From an uncultured Bacteroidales bacterium (GTDB taxonomy: Bacteria > Bacteroidota > Bacteroidia > Bacteroidales > Paludibacteraceae): 64,000 nucleotides of DNA. The position numbers and the translations under genes are program-made. The notes under the pieces were generated by a model that saw only the letters and a list, made by a program, of their open reading frames with translations, was not told the origin of the DNA and did not search any database. Positions within the stretch are counted from its first letter, which is position 1. Each line of letters opens with the position of its first letter. Location of the stretch: assembly GCA_902778935.1 (NCBI GenBank), contig CACYZT010000006.1, positions 62,001-126,000 of the forward strand, in the 5' to 3' direction. Below are positions 1-8,252 of this stretch, in pieces.

Positions 1-2
1 CC

Positions 3-2228
3 GTCTTCGAGCAGGCATTGCCCAAGTCGCTCGTTGAGGAGTATGCTTCCCTCTCGCCCTACGGCGATGAGATGGGACTCATGGCGTTCCTGCCTTTCGA
101 GCAGATGAAAGAGAACCAATCGGGTATCTACGAACTCGTCTTCAGTCCCAACGACAGGCGTATTTTCAAGGATTCGAAAGGAAATGTGCTCAACAAAATC
201 GTGCCGCTCGTCAGCGAACAGATGGTTACCGATGCGATGAAAGACAAGGTGGACCATGCGCCTGTACACAGCCACGGACAACTGACGAAGCTGCATTTCG
301 ACTGGTCGTTCAATAACGACGAACTGATTATCAATATCCTCAACAAGGACAATGAAATCAACAAGCAGTCCGTCTATATCACCGTCCGCAATGTGGAGGA
401 CCTCAACGGTAACCCGATGGCATCGCCTGTCACCTGGACAGCCTTCGTGGACCATAACAGCCTCAAATGGGAGGACGACGACATGGAGTTATACATGACG
501 TACGGCGATCCGATAACGGGCTATGAGTACCGCGACTTCCAGATTGTCAACAACAGTGGTATGCGCCACCAATACACCATCGAGTCGCTGCCATCATGGC
601 TGACGATGGACCGGAACTACGGTACTATCAAACCTATGGAGGACAAGTTCGTTCGCTTCTATTACAACACCTCTATGCCGCCGGGCAAGTATATGGATAT
701 CGTCTATCTCACCGATGAGGAAGGACTGTCCGAACCGCTCGAGGTGACCTATATCGTGGAGGCTCTGCCGCCTTATTCGAGTGTGGATAAGAATAAGTAT
801 CCGCTTAATATGTCCGTCTGCGGACAAGTCGTTATTGCTGACCATCCCGATGCCAACGATGATGATAAACTCTATGTCCTCTATCGCAACGAGTGTGTGG
901 GTATGGCGAATGTCAATGCTAACGCCAATGCCAATCCAGGCGAAGTGTTCCTCACTATCTATGGCAATGAGTCCATGGGTGGCAAGGACCTCAATTTCCT
1001 CCTCTGGCAGGCATCAACGGGCAAGACGCTCAATCTCACGCCTAACCGGGAGGTGCCGTTCCTCGCAGGTAGCGTAGTCGGTTGTCGCGATGACCAACCC
1101 GTCATTTTCGCCTCCTCCGGTGCCCAGACGCAGAATATCACCCTCGATGCCGGATGGAGCTGGGTATCGTTCAATCTCGATGTGCAGACCGACAAGAGTC
1201 CTATACGCAGTGTCATGTCCGCTGCCGAACCGTGGACCGACGGAGATATCATCAAGAACCCTGCTACGCAGCAGTTCGTCAGCTATTCCAATGATATGGA
1301 TGCGTTCATCGGAATGTTCAAGGCGCTCGATTATCATCATGTCTATATGGTCTATGCCAAGAATGGCAATATCATGCGCGTCAGTGGAAACCAACTCACG
1401 TCGGAGCAGATGAATATCACCATCAAGGGTAACGGCGCATGGAGTCCGCTGCCATGCTTGCTCGACGAGTCAACGCCCATCTCCGAAGCGCTCGCAGGCT
1501 ATTATGACTATGCCGCACCGGGTGACCTCGTCAAGGCGCATAATAGCTTCGCCGTCTTCTCTTCCGGCAAACGATGGATAGGAGACCTGCAGACTCTCCG
1601 TCCGGGCGAGGGATATCTGTTCCAGCGCCTCGCTGACGGCGATGTCACCGTGCCGTTCTATAACAGAGCTGTCAGTCCGCAGCAAAGTCCGTCTGCGAAG
1701 CGGTCTGTCAGTACGCAGGACGGTCTGTTTACCAACCCGAAGGCTGCTACCAACATGACTATGATTGCGGCGATTGAAGGATTAGAGGATGAGGAGAGTA
1801 GAGGATTAGAGGTGTATATTGACGACGATTTGGTCGGAGTAGCTGAGCCTCTCTCCCTTGAGCGGGTGAAGAGCTTTGCTCGATCGATCGTCCGGGGGAC
1901 GGTCGTAGAACATCCTGGAGAGGAGTTATTTTATTTCCTGACCATCCAGAGCGATAAAGCCGGCACACTCGACTTCCGCACCGCCGATGGCACTCCTCTC
2001 TCCCTTGTGCGGGTGAAGAGCTTTGCTCGATCGAGCGTCCGGGGGACGGTCGTAGAACATCCCGGAGAGGGGTTATTCTATGAACCCGACGCTCACTTCG
2101 GTTCGCTGGAGTCGCCGATTATGCTAATGCCTACGGACGACAACCGGCCGTACAAAATCATTGACAACAACCATGTTATAATCATTCGCAACAATGAAAA
2201 ATATGATGTTACAGGTAAAAAACTATAA
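3..2228 (+). CDS. C-terminal part of a very large surface protein with C-terminal tag (5' end outside window)
   Basis: The reading frame is open to the first base of the window, so this is the 3' part of a larger gene. A TTG at 18 is only an internal codon. The visible part holds Ig-like beta-sandwich sequence at about residues 150-250 (motifs such as ESLPSWLTMDRNYGTI and a GNPMASPVTW segment), an Asn/Ala-rich stretch near residue 300, and a beta-rich region with W-S-W-V-S-F-N. Near the end, two in-frame copies of an 87-bp DNA repeat encode a duplicated V-K-S-F-A-R segment. The last residues (NNHVIIIRNNEKYDVTGKKL) match a C-terminal tag shared with other exported proteins here. Inference: an exported surface protein, perhaps delivered by type IX secretion. 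The exact role is unknown. Confidence 0.75.
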   Translation, partial: VFEQALPKSLVEEYASLSPYGDEMGLMAFLPFEQMKENQSGIYELVFSPNDRRIFKDSKGNVLNKIVPLVSEQMVTDAMKDKVDHAPVHSHGQLTKLHFDWSFNNDELIINILNKDNEINKQSVYITVRNVEDLNGNPMASPVTWTAFVDHNSLKWEDDDMELYMTYGDPITGYEYRDFQIVNNSGMRHQYTIESLPSWLTMDRNYGTIKPMEDKFVRFYYNTSMPPGKYMDIVYLTDEEGLSEPLEVTYIVEALPPYSSVDKNKYPLNMSVCGQVVIADHPDANDDDKLYVLYRNECVGMANVNANANANPGEVFLTIYGNESMGGKDLNFLLWQASTGKTLNLTPNREVPFLAGSVVGCRDDQPVIFASSGAQTQNITLDAGWSWVSFNLDVQTDKSPIRSVMSAAEPWTDGDIIKNPATQQFVSYSNDMDAFIGMFKALDYHHVYMVYAKNGNIMRVSGNQLTSEQMNITIKGNGAWSPLPCLLDESTPISEALAGYYDYAAPGDLVKAHNSFAVFSSGKRWIGDLQTLRPGEGYLFQRLADGDVTVPFYNRAVSPQQSPSAKRSVSTQDGLFTNPKAATNMTMIAAIEGLEDEESRGLEVYIDDDLVGVAEPLSLERVKSFARSIVRGTVVEHPGEELFYFLTIQSDKAGTLDFRTADGTPLSLVRVKSFARSSVRGTVVEHPGEGLFYEPDAHFGSLESPIMLMPTDDNRPYKIIDNNHVIIIRNNEKYDVTGKKL
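1848..1934 (+). repeat. In-frame 87-bp palindromic repeat, copy 1
   Basis: This stretch is nearly identical to 1995-2081, 147 bp (49 codons) downstream in the same frame. The ends are roughly inverted (cctctctcc against ggagagg). Inside are gagc-ttt-gctc and a 9-bp hairpin, cgatcgtcc-ggg-ggacggtcg, with one G-T pair. The structure suggests a small mobile palindromic element tolerated inside a coding sequence. Confidence 0.7.
1995..2081 (+). repeat. In-frame 87-bp palindromic repeat, copy 2
   Basis: Second copy of the element at 1848-1934, differing at only a few positions. It keeps the same terminal inverted arms and the same internal hairpins. Because 87 and 147 are both multiples of three, the host reading frame is undisturbed. 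Confidence 0.7.
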
Positions 2229-3024
2229 CCTCTCCCTTCGCCGTTCGTCCCTTATCGCCGGCCTGTTAGCGTTCGCGGTCCTCTCTGCGTATGCGCAACC
2301 CGCCGACTGCGGTACGAACCTGCAGTGGGAGTTCGAGTCCGCTACCGGACGACTCATCTTCACTTCTCCGGAACCCACACAGCGGGCTACGATGTCTTAT
2401 TTGATAGACGAAGGAGTGCCTTGGGCGGAGCATAGTACTGCTATCATCTCGGTTGTCCTGCCCGATAGCCTGACCAATATCGCACCGATGGCTTTCAGCG
2501 GTTGTACGGCACTGACGGCGGTCACGCTGCCTGACAGCCTAACCTCCGTTGGTACGCAGGCTTTCAGCGGATGCACGGCATTGGCGAATGTCAGTCTGGG
2601 CAATGTGAAATCGATTGCTACCTACGCTTTCTCCGGATGTGTAGCGCTCGAGGCGATTAGCCTGCCGGCATCGCTTGAGTCCATTGACAGTTATGCCTTC
2701 TATGGCTGTTCCTCGCTCGCGATGATTGAGTGTCTGCCCGTTACACCGCCGGCTTTGAACACGAACGATGTCTTTGCCGGTTGTGCAGAGAACTTTAAGA
2801 TTTGTGTGCCTGCCGCCTCGCTTGCTATCTACCAAAGCAATGATAACAACTGGGGACATTTCTACAGTGCGCATATCTCTGACTGCACCTCTCCGCCCAC
2901 GGACCTCGAAGAATCCATCGTCCAATCTTCAAATCCTCAAATCCTCAAATCCATCAAGGAAGGCCACCTCTTCATCCTCCGTGACGGCAAGACTTACACC
3001 ATCGACGGCCGAGAAACAAAATAG
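2194..3024 (+). CDS. BspA-type leucine-rich-repeat secreted protein with C-terminal tag
   Basis: The first residues form a signal peptide (hydrophobic core LIAGLLAFAVLSAYA, then Q). Four BspA/Treponema-type leucine-rich repeats follow, with the units A-F-S-G-C-T-A-L and L-P-D-S-L-T-S-V at about residues 80-180. Such repeats usually mediate surface adhesion. The C-terminus (GHLFILRDGKTYTIDGRETK) carries the same tag as the preceding protein. The ATG at 2194 lies inside the last codons of the upstream gene (35-bp overlap); ATGs at 2203 and 2206 are alternatives. A degenerate repeat (tcaaatcc units, about 2926-2955) encodes the linker before the tag. Confidence 0.8.
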   Translation: MKNMMLQVKNYNLSLRRSSLIAGLLAFAVLSAYAQPADCGTNLQWEFESATGRLIFTSPEPTQRATMSYLIDEGVPWAEHSTAIISVVLPDSLTNIAPMAFSGCTALTAVTLPDSLTSVGTQAFSGCTALANVSLGNVKSIATYAFSGCVALEAISLPASLESIDSYAFYGCSSLAMIECLPVTPPALNTNDVFAGCAENFKICVPAASLAIYQSNDNNWGHFYSAHISDCTSPPTDLEESIVQSSNPQILKSIKEGHLFILRDGKTYTIDGRETK

Positions 3025-3056
3025 AGTTTTTCTATTCATTTTTTTTCTCCTTTTTC

Positions 3057-3106
3057 TTGCATATATGGAAAAAAAGTAGTAATTTTGCAACGTGAAAAAT
3101 GTTGCA
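3057..3106 (+). promoter_or_regulatory. Promoter of the sensor-regulator gene with possible autoregulatory half-sites
   Basis: A -33 TTG at 3057-3059 and a -7 TAATTTTG at 3080-3087 are separated by 20 nt, the Bacteroidota layout. ttttgcaac (3083-3091) and aatgttgca (3098-3106) resemble the two arms of the larger operator at 4606-4666, so the regulator may control its own gene (inference). Confidence 0.6.
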
Positions 3107-3108
3107 CT

Positions 3109-4584
3109 ATGAGAAACATTATTATCAGTAGTCTTGTTTTATTCCTTGTTTTGACAGGCTGTAACACCCGTCAGCCGCAGTATCGCATTGGTGTCAGCCA
3201 ATGTCTGGATGATGCGTGGCGACAGAAGATGAATGCGGAGATGGAGAGGGAATTGCTGTTGCATCCCGAAATGACTATCTCGCGCCGTATCGCGTATGGC
3301 AGTAATGAATTGCAATGCGCGCAGATTGACAGTTTTATCAAAGAGCGCGTTGACCTGCTCATCGTCAGTCCGAACGAGGCAGAAGATGTGAAACCGGCAG
3401 TGACGCGTGCATACCGCGCAGGTATTCCGGTCATCGTGGCTGACCGGCGTGTATCCGGAGATGAATGGACGGCCTTCATCGGAGGTGACAATTATCGAGT
3501 GGGACAATTGATGGCAGATTGGTTGTTATCTATACAAGCCGTAGAGAGACAGGCTATACATGTGCTGGAAGTAGCGGGTCTTCCCGGTTCAACCCCTGCT
3601 ACGCTTCGCCATCAAGGCATGATGGAAACGCTGGCTCGTAATGGCGGCGTGCAACCACAGGTCGAGTCTGTAATGGGCTCGTGGTATAAGGAGGAAGCAT
3701 ATCAGGTTGTTTCCGAATATTTGCGCATGCACAAGGATATAAAGGTCATCGTAGCGCATAACGACCTGATGGCTATCGGTGCAGCCGAAGCTGTGCGTGA
3801 CAGCAAGGGTTATGGCAAAGGTAGCGTACGTATCATGGGTGTGGATGGCATCAAGCTTGGACTGCAGGCGATAGCGGACGGCACCATAGAGTGCACTGCC
3901 ACCTATTCCTCGCGTGGCGACATGATTATCGAGACGGCAGCGCATATCTTGGCACACGAGCCGTATATTCACGATACGATACTGGAGACGATGATGGTGG
4001 ATGAGACAGCGGCCCGACCGATGCTGATGCAGTACGATGCCCGTATCCATGATCTGGAGACGCTGCATATCGTGCAGTTGCAATCCGAATCCCGCTGGCA
4101 GCAGATACAAAACGGCCGTCTGGTGATAATCATTAGCGTTGTGTTTGTATGCATCCTATTTATAATAGTGCTGTCATTCCTGATATACTCGCAGCGTAAA
4201 ATTAAGAAAGAAATCAAACGAGATATCCTGCCGCAGTTGGAGGAAGTGCAGGAGGCAATCCAGCTCAGCCATCGGGATGTAGCGTTTGCCGAGCGGATGA
4301 AGCAGATAGTGGATGACCACCTGACCGACCCGAATCTGAATGTGGAGTATCTGGGCAGTGCGTTGTCGCTGAGCCGCACGCAGGTCTTCCGTCGCGTGAA
4401 GACAGTCACCGGCAAAGGTCCGTTGGATTATATCCGTGAGCGTCGTCTGCTGCGCGCAGAGGAACTGCTCCGCACGACGGATATGACGATTCAGCAAGTG
4501 GCGCTTGAGCTCTGTTTCTCGTCACCGGGCTATTTCTCCAAATGCTATAAAGAGTACTTCGGCCATCTTCCAAGTGCTCGATAA
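3109..4584 (+). CDS. Membrane-bound sugar-binding / AraC hybrid transcriptional regulator
   Basis: The protein has a lipoprotein-like signal (V-L-T-G-C, Cys at about residue 18) and a LacI-type periplasmic sugar-binding domain at about 25-320 (N-E-A-E-D-V, A-D-R-R-V, H-N-D-L-M-A-I-G). One transmembrane helix lies near 340-362 (hydrophobic VVFVCILFIIVLSFLIY), and a C-terminal AraC-type double HTH ends in SSPGYFSKCYKEYFG. It lacks histidine-kinase and receiver domains, so it is a one-component sensor rather than the hybrid two-component system often found at fructan loci. Inference: it senses a periplasmic fructan-derived sugar and activates the genes that follow. The start is the ATG at 3109; an in-frame TTG at 3085 lies inside the promoter. 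Confidence 0.85.
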   Translation: MRNIIISSLVLFLVLTGCNTRQPQYRIGVSQCLDDAWRQKMNAEMERELLLHPEMTISRRIAYGSNELQCAQIDSFIKERVDLLIVSPNEAEDVKPAVTRAYRAGIPVIVADRRVSGDEWTAFIGGDNYRVGQLMADWLLSIQAVERQAIHVLEVAGLPGSTPATLRHQGMMETLARNGGVQPQVESVMGSWYKEEAYQVVSEYLRMHKDIKVIVAHNDLMAIGAAEAVRDSKGYGKGSVRIMGVDGIKLGLQAIADGTIECTATYSSRGDMIIETAAHILAHEPYIHDTILETMMVDETAARPMLMQYDARIHDLETLHIVQLQSESRWQQIQNGRLVIIISVVFVCILFIIVLSFLIYSQRKIKKEIKRDILPQLEEVQEAIQLSHRDVAFAERMKQIVDDHLTDPNLNVEYLGSALSLSRTQVFRRVKTVTGKGPLDYIRERRLLRAEELLRTTDMTIQQVALELCFSSPGYFSKCYKEYFGHLPSAR

Positions 4585-4605
4585 AAACAATACAGCGCTA
4601 TTAAA

Positions 4606-4666
4606 AATGTTGCAAAATATGTACGATTTGTTGCAGTGAAACATACGTGCCATATTTTGCAACATT
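4606..4666 (+). promoter_or_regulatory. Perfect 16-bp inverted-repeat operator upstream of the fructan locus
   Basis: aatgttgcaaaatatg at 4606-4621 and its exact reverse complement at 4651-4666 flank a 29-bp spacer. The site sits directly upstream of the -33 element of the GH32 promoter, where an AraC-family activator would bind as a dimer. Shorter versions of the same arms overlap the regulator's own promoter. The assignment to this regulator is inference. Confidence 0.7.
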
Positions 4667-4671
4667 ATTTT

Positions 4672-4702
4672 TTGCGTGCGTGCGTAATATGTAGTACCTT
4701 TG
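4672..4702 (+). promoter_or_regulatory. Promoter of the fructan utilisation operon
   Basis: TTG of the -33 element at 4672-4674 and TACCTTTG (-7) at 4695-4702 are spaced by 20 nt. The operator arm ends only about 5 bp upstream, consistent with direct activation. Confidence 0.75.
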
Positions 4703-4732
4703 CACCGTCAAAACCCGAAACAACATAATACA

Positions 4733-6145
4733 ATGAAAAAAACAGCATTCTTTTTCGCTCTCTTAGCCTTCGCCATGACAGCATGTGTGAATCAACCGGC
4801 TCATCATCCCACCGATGAACCGTTCCGCTCTGTTTATCATCATTCTCCTGCTCAAAACTGGATGAATGACCCCAATGGCATGTTCTACGATGATGCCGCT
4901 CAGGTTTGGCATCTCTACTATCAGCATAACCCCTTCGGCACCACTTGGGGTCCGATGCATTGGGCTCATGCCACCTCGACCGACCTCATCCACTGGGAGC
5001 AACAACCGATAGCCCTTGCGCCGGACTCTTTAGGCACTATCTTCTCCGGTTCGATTGTTATTGACCGCAATAACACAGCAGGCTTTGGCGAGAACGCTAT
5101 CGTGGCCATCTATACTCAATCGGAAGTATGCGGTCAGCATCAGTCGATTGCCTACAGCCTTGACGGCGGTATGACTTTTACTAAATACGAAGGGAATCCT
5201 GTTCTGATGGGCGACATCGCTGATTTCCGCGACCCGAAAGTATGTTGGGATGAGCAAACCAACCGCTGGCTCATGACGCTGGCATGTCAGCAGGAGATAC
5301 GTTTCTATTCCTCGGCTAATCTCAAAGAATGGAAATACGAGTCCTCTTTCGGAACCGGTTACGGAGCACACGGCGGCGTATGGGAGTGCCCGGAGTTGTT
5401 GCAGTTCGGCGATCAATGGGTCTTACTGGTGAGCCTTAATCCGGGCGGTCTTTTCGGAGGCAGTGCCACACAGTATTTCGTAGGGCAATGGAATGGACAT
5501 ACATTCACTTGCACCGACGATCCGGAGGAGACCAAATGGCTCGACTACGGCAAAGATAACTATAGTACTTTCACATGGCATAACGCACCGGATCACCGCA
5601 TTGTGTCTATGGGCTGGATGTCCAATTGGCAGTACGCGAACAACGTACCGACGATAGCCTTCCGCTCGCAGAACACCATCGCGCGTGACCTATCCTTATA
5701 TAAAGATGACGCGGGCGAGTGGCGCGTACGCGTGATACCTTCGCCGGAAAGTATGGCTATCAAAGGCGAGGAGACGAAGAAATTAGGCGACATCGCTATC
5801 GTAGAGCTGGAGATGAGCAGCAACGAGACCGGTGTCATCACGCTCTCCAACAGCAAGGGCGAGAGCGTAGTGATGGCACTTGATGCACATCGGCAGACTT
5901 TTTCTATGGATCGCACGTCTTCGGGTGACTGCTCGTTCTCTCAGGATTTTGCAGCACATACCACCACGCCGCTCTTTGTCAAGCAAGACACATACAAAGT
6001 TATCTTGTTCATCGACCACTGCTCTATCGAGGCATTTGATGCCAACGGCTACTGGGCGATGACGAACCTTGTTTTCCCGACCACACCGTATAACCAAATT
6101 GACGTACAGGGAGGCAAGGCGACTATTTATAATTGTAATTTGTAA
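4733..6145 (+). CDS. GH32 glycoside hydrolase lipoprotein (fructan/levan/sucrose beta-fructosidase)
   Basis: This is a full-length family GH32 enzyme that releases fructose from beta-fructans or sucrose. The signal peptide ends in a lipobox (A-M-T-A-C, Cys18), so the enzyme is probably a surface or periplasmic lipoprotein. The three catalytic signatures are intact: W-M-N-D-P-N-G with nucleophile Asp46, F-R-D-P at 165-168, and W-E-C-P with acid/base Glu218. A C-terminal beta-sandwich follows. The chosen ATG at 4733 is the one with a signal peptide; a TTG at 4700 lies inside the -7 element. It is the first structural gene after the operator. Exo or endo mode cannot be told from sequence. Confidence 0.92.
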   Translation: MKKTAFFFALLAFAMTACVNQPAHHPTDEPFRSVYHHSPAQNWMNDPNGMFYDDAAQVWHLYYQHNPFGTTWGPMHWAHATSTDLIHWEQQPIALAPDSLGTIFSGSIVIDRNNTAGFGENAIVAIYTQSEVCGQHQSIAYSLDGGMTFTKYEGNPVLMGDIADFRDPKVCWDEQTNRWLMTLACQQEIRFYSSANLKEWKYESSFGTGYGAHGGVWECPELLQFGDQWVLLVSLNPGGLFGGSATQYFVGQWNGHTFTCTDDPEETKWLDYGKDNYSTFTWHNAPDHRIVSMGWMSNWQYANNVPTIAFRSQNTIARDLSLYKDDAGEWRVRVIPSPESMAIKGEETKKLGDIAIVELEMSSNETGVITLSNSKGESVVMALDAHRQTFSMDRTSSGDCSFSQDFAAHTTTPLFVKQDTYKVILFIDHCSIEAFDANGYWAMTNLVFPTTPYNQIDVQGGKATIYNCNL

Positions 6146-6162
6146 TTGGTAATTTAATACTT

Positions 6163-7323
6163 ATGGAAAAGAAAACTTCCTTTTTGGCTTTTTTGCCGGT
6201 GATGCTGACGTTCTTCACGATGGGATTTGTGGACCTTGTAGGTGCAGCATCGAACCATGTGCAGGCCGACCTCGGTTTGACGGAATCGCAAACCTATTTC
6301 ATTCCGAGTCTGGTCTTCTTCTGGTTTCTTATCTTCTCCGTGCCGACATCGGCGCTGATGAACCGTATCGGACGCAAGAACACCGTTCTCGTCTCGTTAG
6401 GCGTTACGCTGCTCTCGCTCGTTTTACCGCTTTTTGGTAACGGTTATCACCTGATGCTGATTGCTTTCTCGCTGCTCGGTATCGGCAACGCCATCATGCA
6501 GACGAGTCTCAACCCGCTTGTGACCAACCTTATCAGTGGTGATAAATTGGCTGCTACGCTGACCTTTGGTCAGTTCGTCAAGGCTATTGCATCGTTTATG
6601 GCGCCCATCATTATGACCTGGGGTGCCGTGGCGGCTATCCCGTCCTTCGGTCTGGATTGGCGTATCATCTTTGTCATCTATGGCATCATCGGTGTGCTGG
6701 CTGCTATTTTCCTTTATATGACCAAAATTGAGGAAGAGCCGATTCAGGGCAAGGCATCGGGCTTTGCGGACTGCTTCAAGTTGCTTGGTCGTCCGTTCGT
6801 GCTGCTCTGTTTCCTCGGTATCATGTGCCATGTGGGTATTGACGTAGGTACGAATACTACGGCTCCGAAGTTGTTGATGGAACGTCTCGGCTGGTCGTTG
6901 CATCAAGCGGCATTCGCTACATCGCTCTATTTCATCTTCCGTACCATCGGCTGCTTCAGCGGTTCGTTCATCCTTCGTTATGTATCGAGCAAGACTTTCT
7001 TCGCCATCTCGGCTTTGATGATGGTGGTAGCGATGGTGCTGATGAGTATCGGCCAGACGCAAGCTGTGCTCTATACGGGTATCGCACTCGTTGGTTTCGG
7101 TAACTCGAATATCTTCTCTATCGTCTTCGCGGAGGCACTCAAAGCGGAGCCGGAGAAGCAGAATGAGGTATCCGGTTTGATGATCATGGGTCTGTTCGGC
7201 GGAACGATTTTCCCGCTCTTCATGGGCTATGCATCGCAGGCGTTCGGCACCATCGGCGCCGTATGCGTGATGACCGTAGGTGCGCTCTATTTGTCGTTCT
7301 ATACGTTGAAAATCAAGAAATAA
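6163..7323 (+). CDS. MFS sugar permease (probable fructose importer)
   Basis: A hydrophobic protein of 386 residues with about 12 transmembrane helices and the MFS loop signature N-R-I-G-R-K near residues 66-71. The layout resembles the fucose/glucose/galactose permease group (FHS family). It starts 17 bp after the GH32 gene and is followed 7 bp later by a fructokinase. In comparable Bacteroides fructan loci this slot holds the inner-membrane monosaccharide importer. Fructose as substrate is inferred from neighbours, not from a residue motif. Confidence 0.85.
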   Translation: MEKKTSFLAFLPVMLTFFTMGFVDLVGAASNHVQADLGLTESQTYFIPSLVFFWFLIFSVPTSALMNRIGRKNTVLVSLGVTLLSLVLPLFGNGYHLMLIAFSLLGIGNAIMQTSLNPLVTNLISGDKLAATLTFGQFVKAIASFMAPIIMTWGAVAAIPSFGLDWRIIFVIYGIIGVLAAIFLYMTKIEEEPIQGKASGFADCFKLLGRPFVLLCFLGIMCHVGIDVGTNTTAPKLLMERLGWSLHQAAFATSLYFIFRTIGCFSGSFILRYVSSKTFFAISALMMVVAMVLMSIGQTQAVLYTGIALVGFGNSNIFSIVFAEALKAEPEKQNEVSGLMIMGLFGGTIFPLFMGYASQAFGTIGAVCVMTVGALYLSFYTLKIKK

Positions 7324-7330
7324 ATATATT

Positions 7331-8233
7331 ATGGAGAAGTACGTAGTAGGAATAGGCGAGGCATTGTTCGACTGCCTGCCTGACGGACGCAAGCTTGGCG
7401 GTGCTCCCGCTAACTTTGCCTATCATGTTTCCCAGTTCGGTCTCAATGGTTGGGCTATCTCTGCCATCGGTGATGACGAGTTGGGCGAAGAGATTGTTGA
7501 GACATTTGAGAAAGTAGGTCTGGATCATATCCTGCCGGTTGTGGAACAACCCACGGGTACGGTTAAAGTGACGCTCGACTCCAAAGGTATCCCGCAATAC
7601 GATATCTGCCTGGGCGTGGCATGGGATAACATTCCTCTGACCGATGACATGCTCTATGTGGCTCGTCATGCACAGGCTATCTGCTTCGGTTCGCTCGCGC
7701 AACGCTCGCAGACCAGCCGTGAGACCATTCATGCTTTCCTGGACGAAGCGCCGAAAGATGCCCTGCGTGTCTTTGATATCAACCTGCGTCAGAGCTGGTT
7801 CACGGCAGAAGTGATAGCTGAATCGCTTAACCGCGCCAATGTGCTCAAGATTAACGATGAGGAACTGGACGTAGTGGCCACGATGCTGCTTGGTGTACCT
7901 TCCGTACCCGGCAAACTCATTGCGGAGGACCCGGAAAAGACACGCCTCGTTTGCCGCGACCTCATTGCCAAATATGACCTGAAGATGCTCATCCTCACCT
8001 GCGGCGCTATCGGTTCGTATGTATTCACCGAAACCGAGGAGAGCTATGTAGCAACCCCGAAAGTGAAAGTGGCGGATACGGTCGGAGCCGGTGACTCGTT
8101 CACGGCGACCTTTGTGGCGCAGATACTGCTCGGCAAATCGATTCGCGAGGCGCATGAGAAAGCCGTAGCCGTTTCGGCATTCGTATGCACGCAGAACGGC
8201 GCTATGCCGGTTATACCTGAAAACTTAAAATAA
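7331..8233 (+). CDS. PfkB-family fructokinase
   Basis: A ribokinase/PfkB-fold sugar kinase of 300 residues. The N-terminal signature G-G-A-P-A-N-F-A-Y-H lies near residues 20-30, and the C-terminal D-T-V-G-A-G-D-S-F motif has catalytic base Asp255. It presumably converts imported fructose to fructose 6-phosphate for glycolysis in the cytoplasm; no signal peptide is present. It starts 7 bp downstream of the permease gene, which supports the fructose assignment. The length is normal for the family. Confidence 0.9.
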   Translation: MEKYVVGIGEALFDCLPDGRKLGGAPANFAYHVSQFGLNGWAISAIGDDELGEEIVETFEKVGLDHILPVVEQPTGTVKVTLDSKGIPQYDICLGVAWDNIPLTDDMLYVARHAQAICFGSLAQRSQTSRETIHAFLDEAPKDALRVFDINLRQSWFTAEVIAESLNRANVLKINDEELDVVATMLLGVPSVPGKLIAEDPEKTRLVCRDLIAKYDLKMLILTCGAIGSYVFTETEESYVATPKVKVADTVGAGDSFTATFVAQILLGKSIREAHEKAVAVSAFVCTQNGAMPVIPENLK

Positions 8234-8252
8234 TTCTAAATAACAAACTATC

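Noticed and set aside
4625-4660. Sigma-54-like TGGCACG on the minus strand inside the operator
   Set aside because: No -12 element lies at the right distance, and the bases belong to the inverted-repeat operator.
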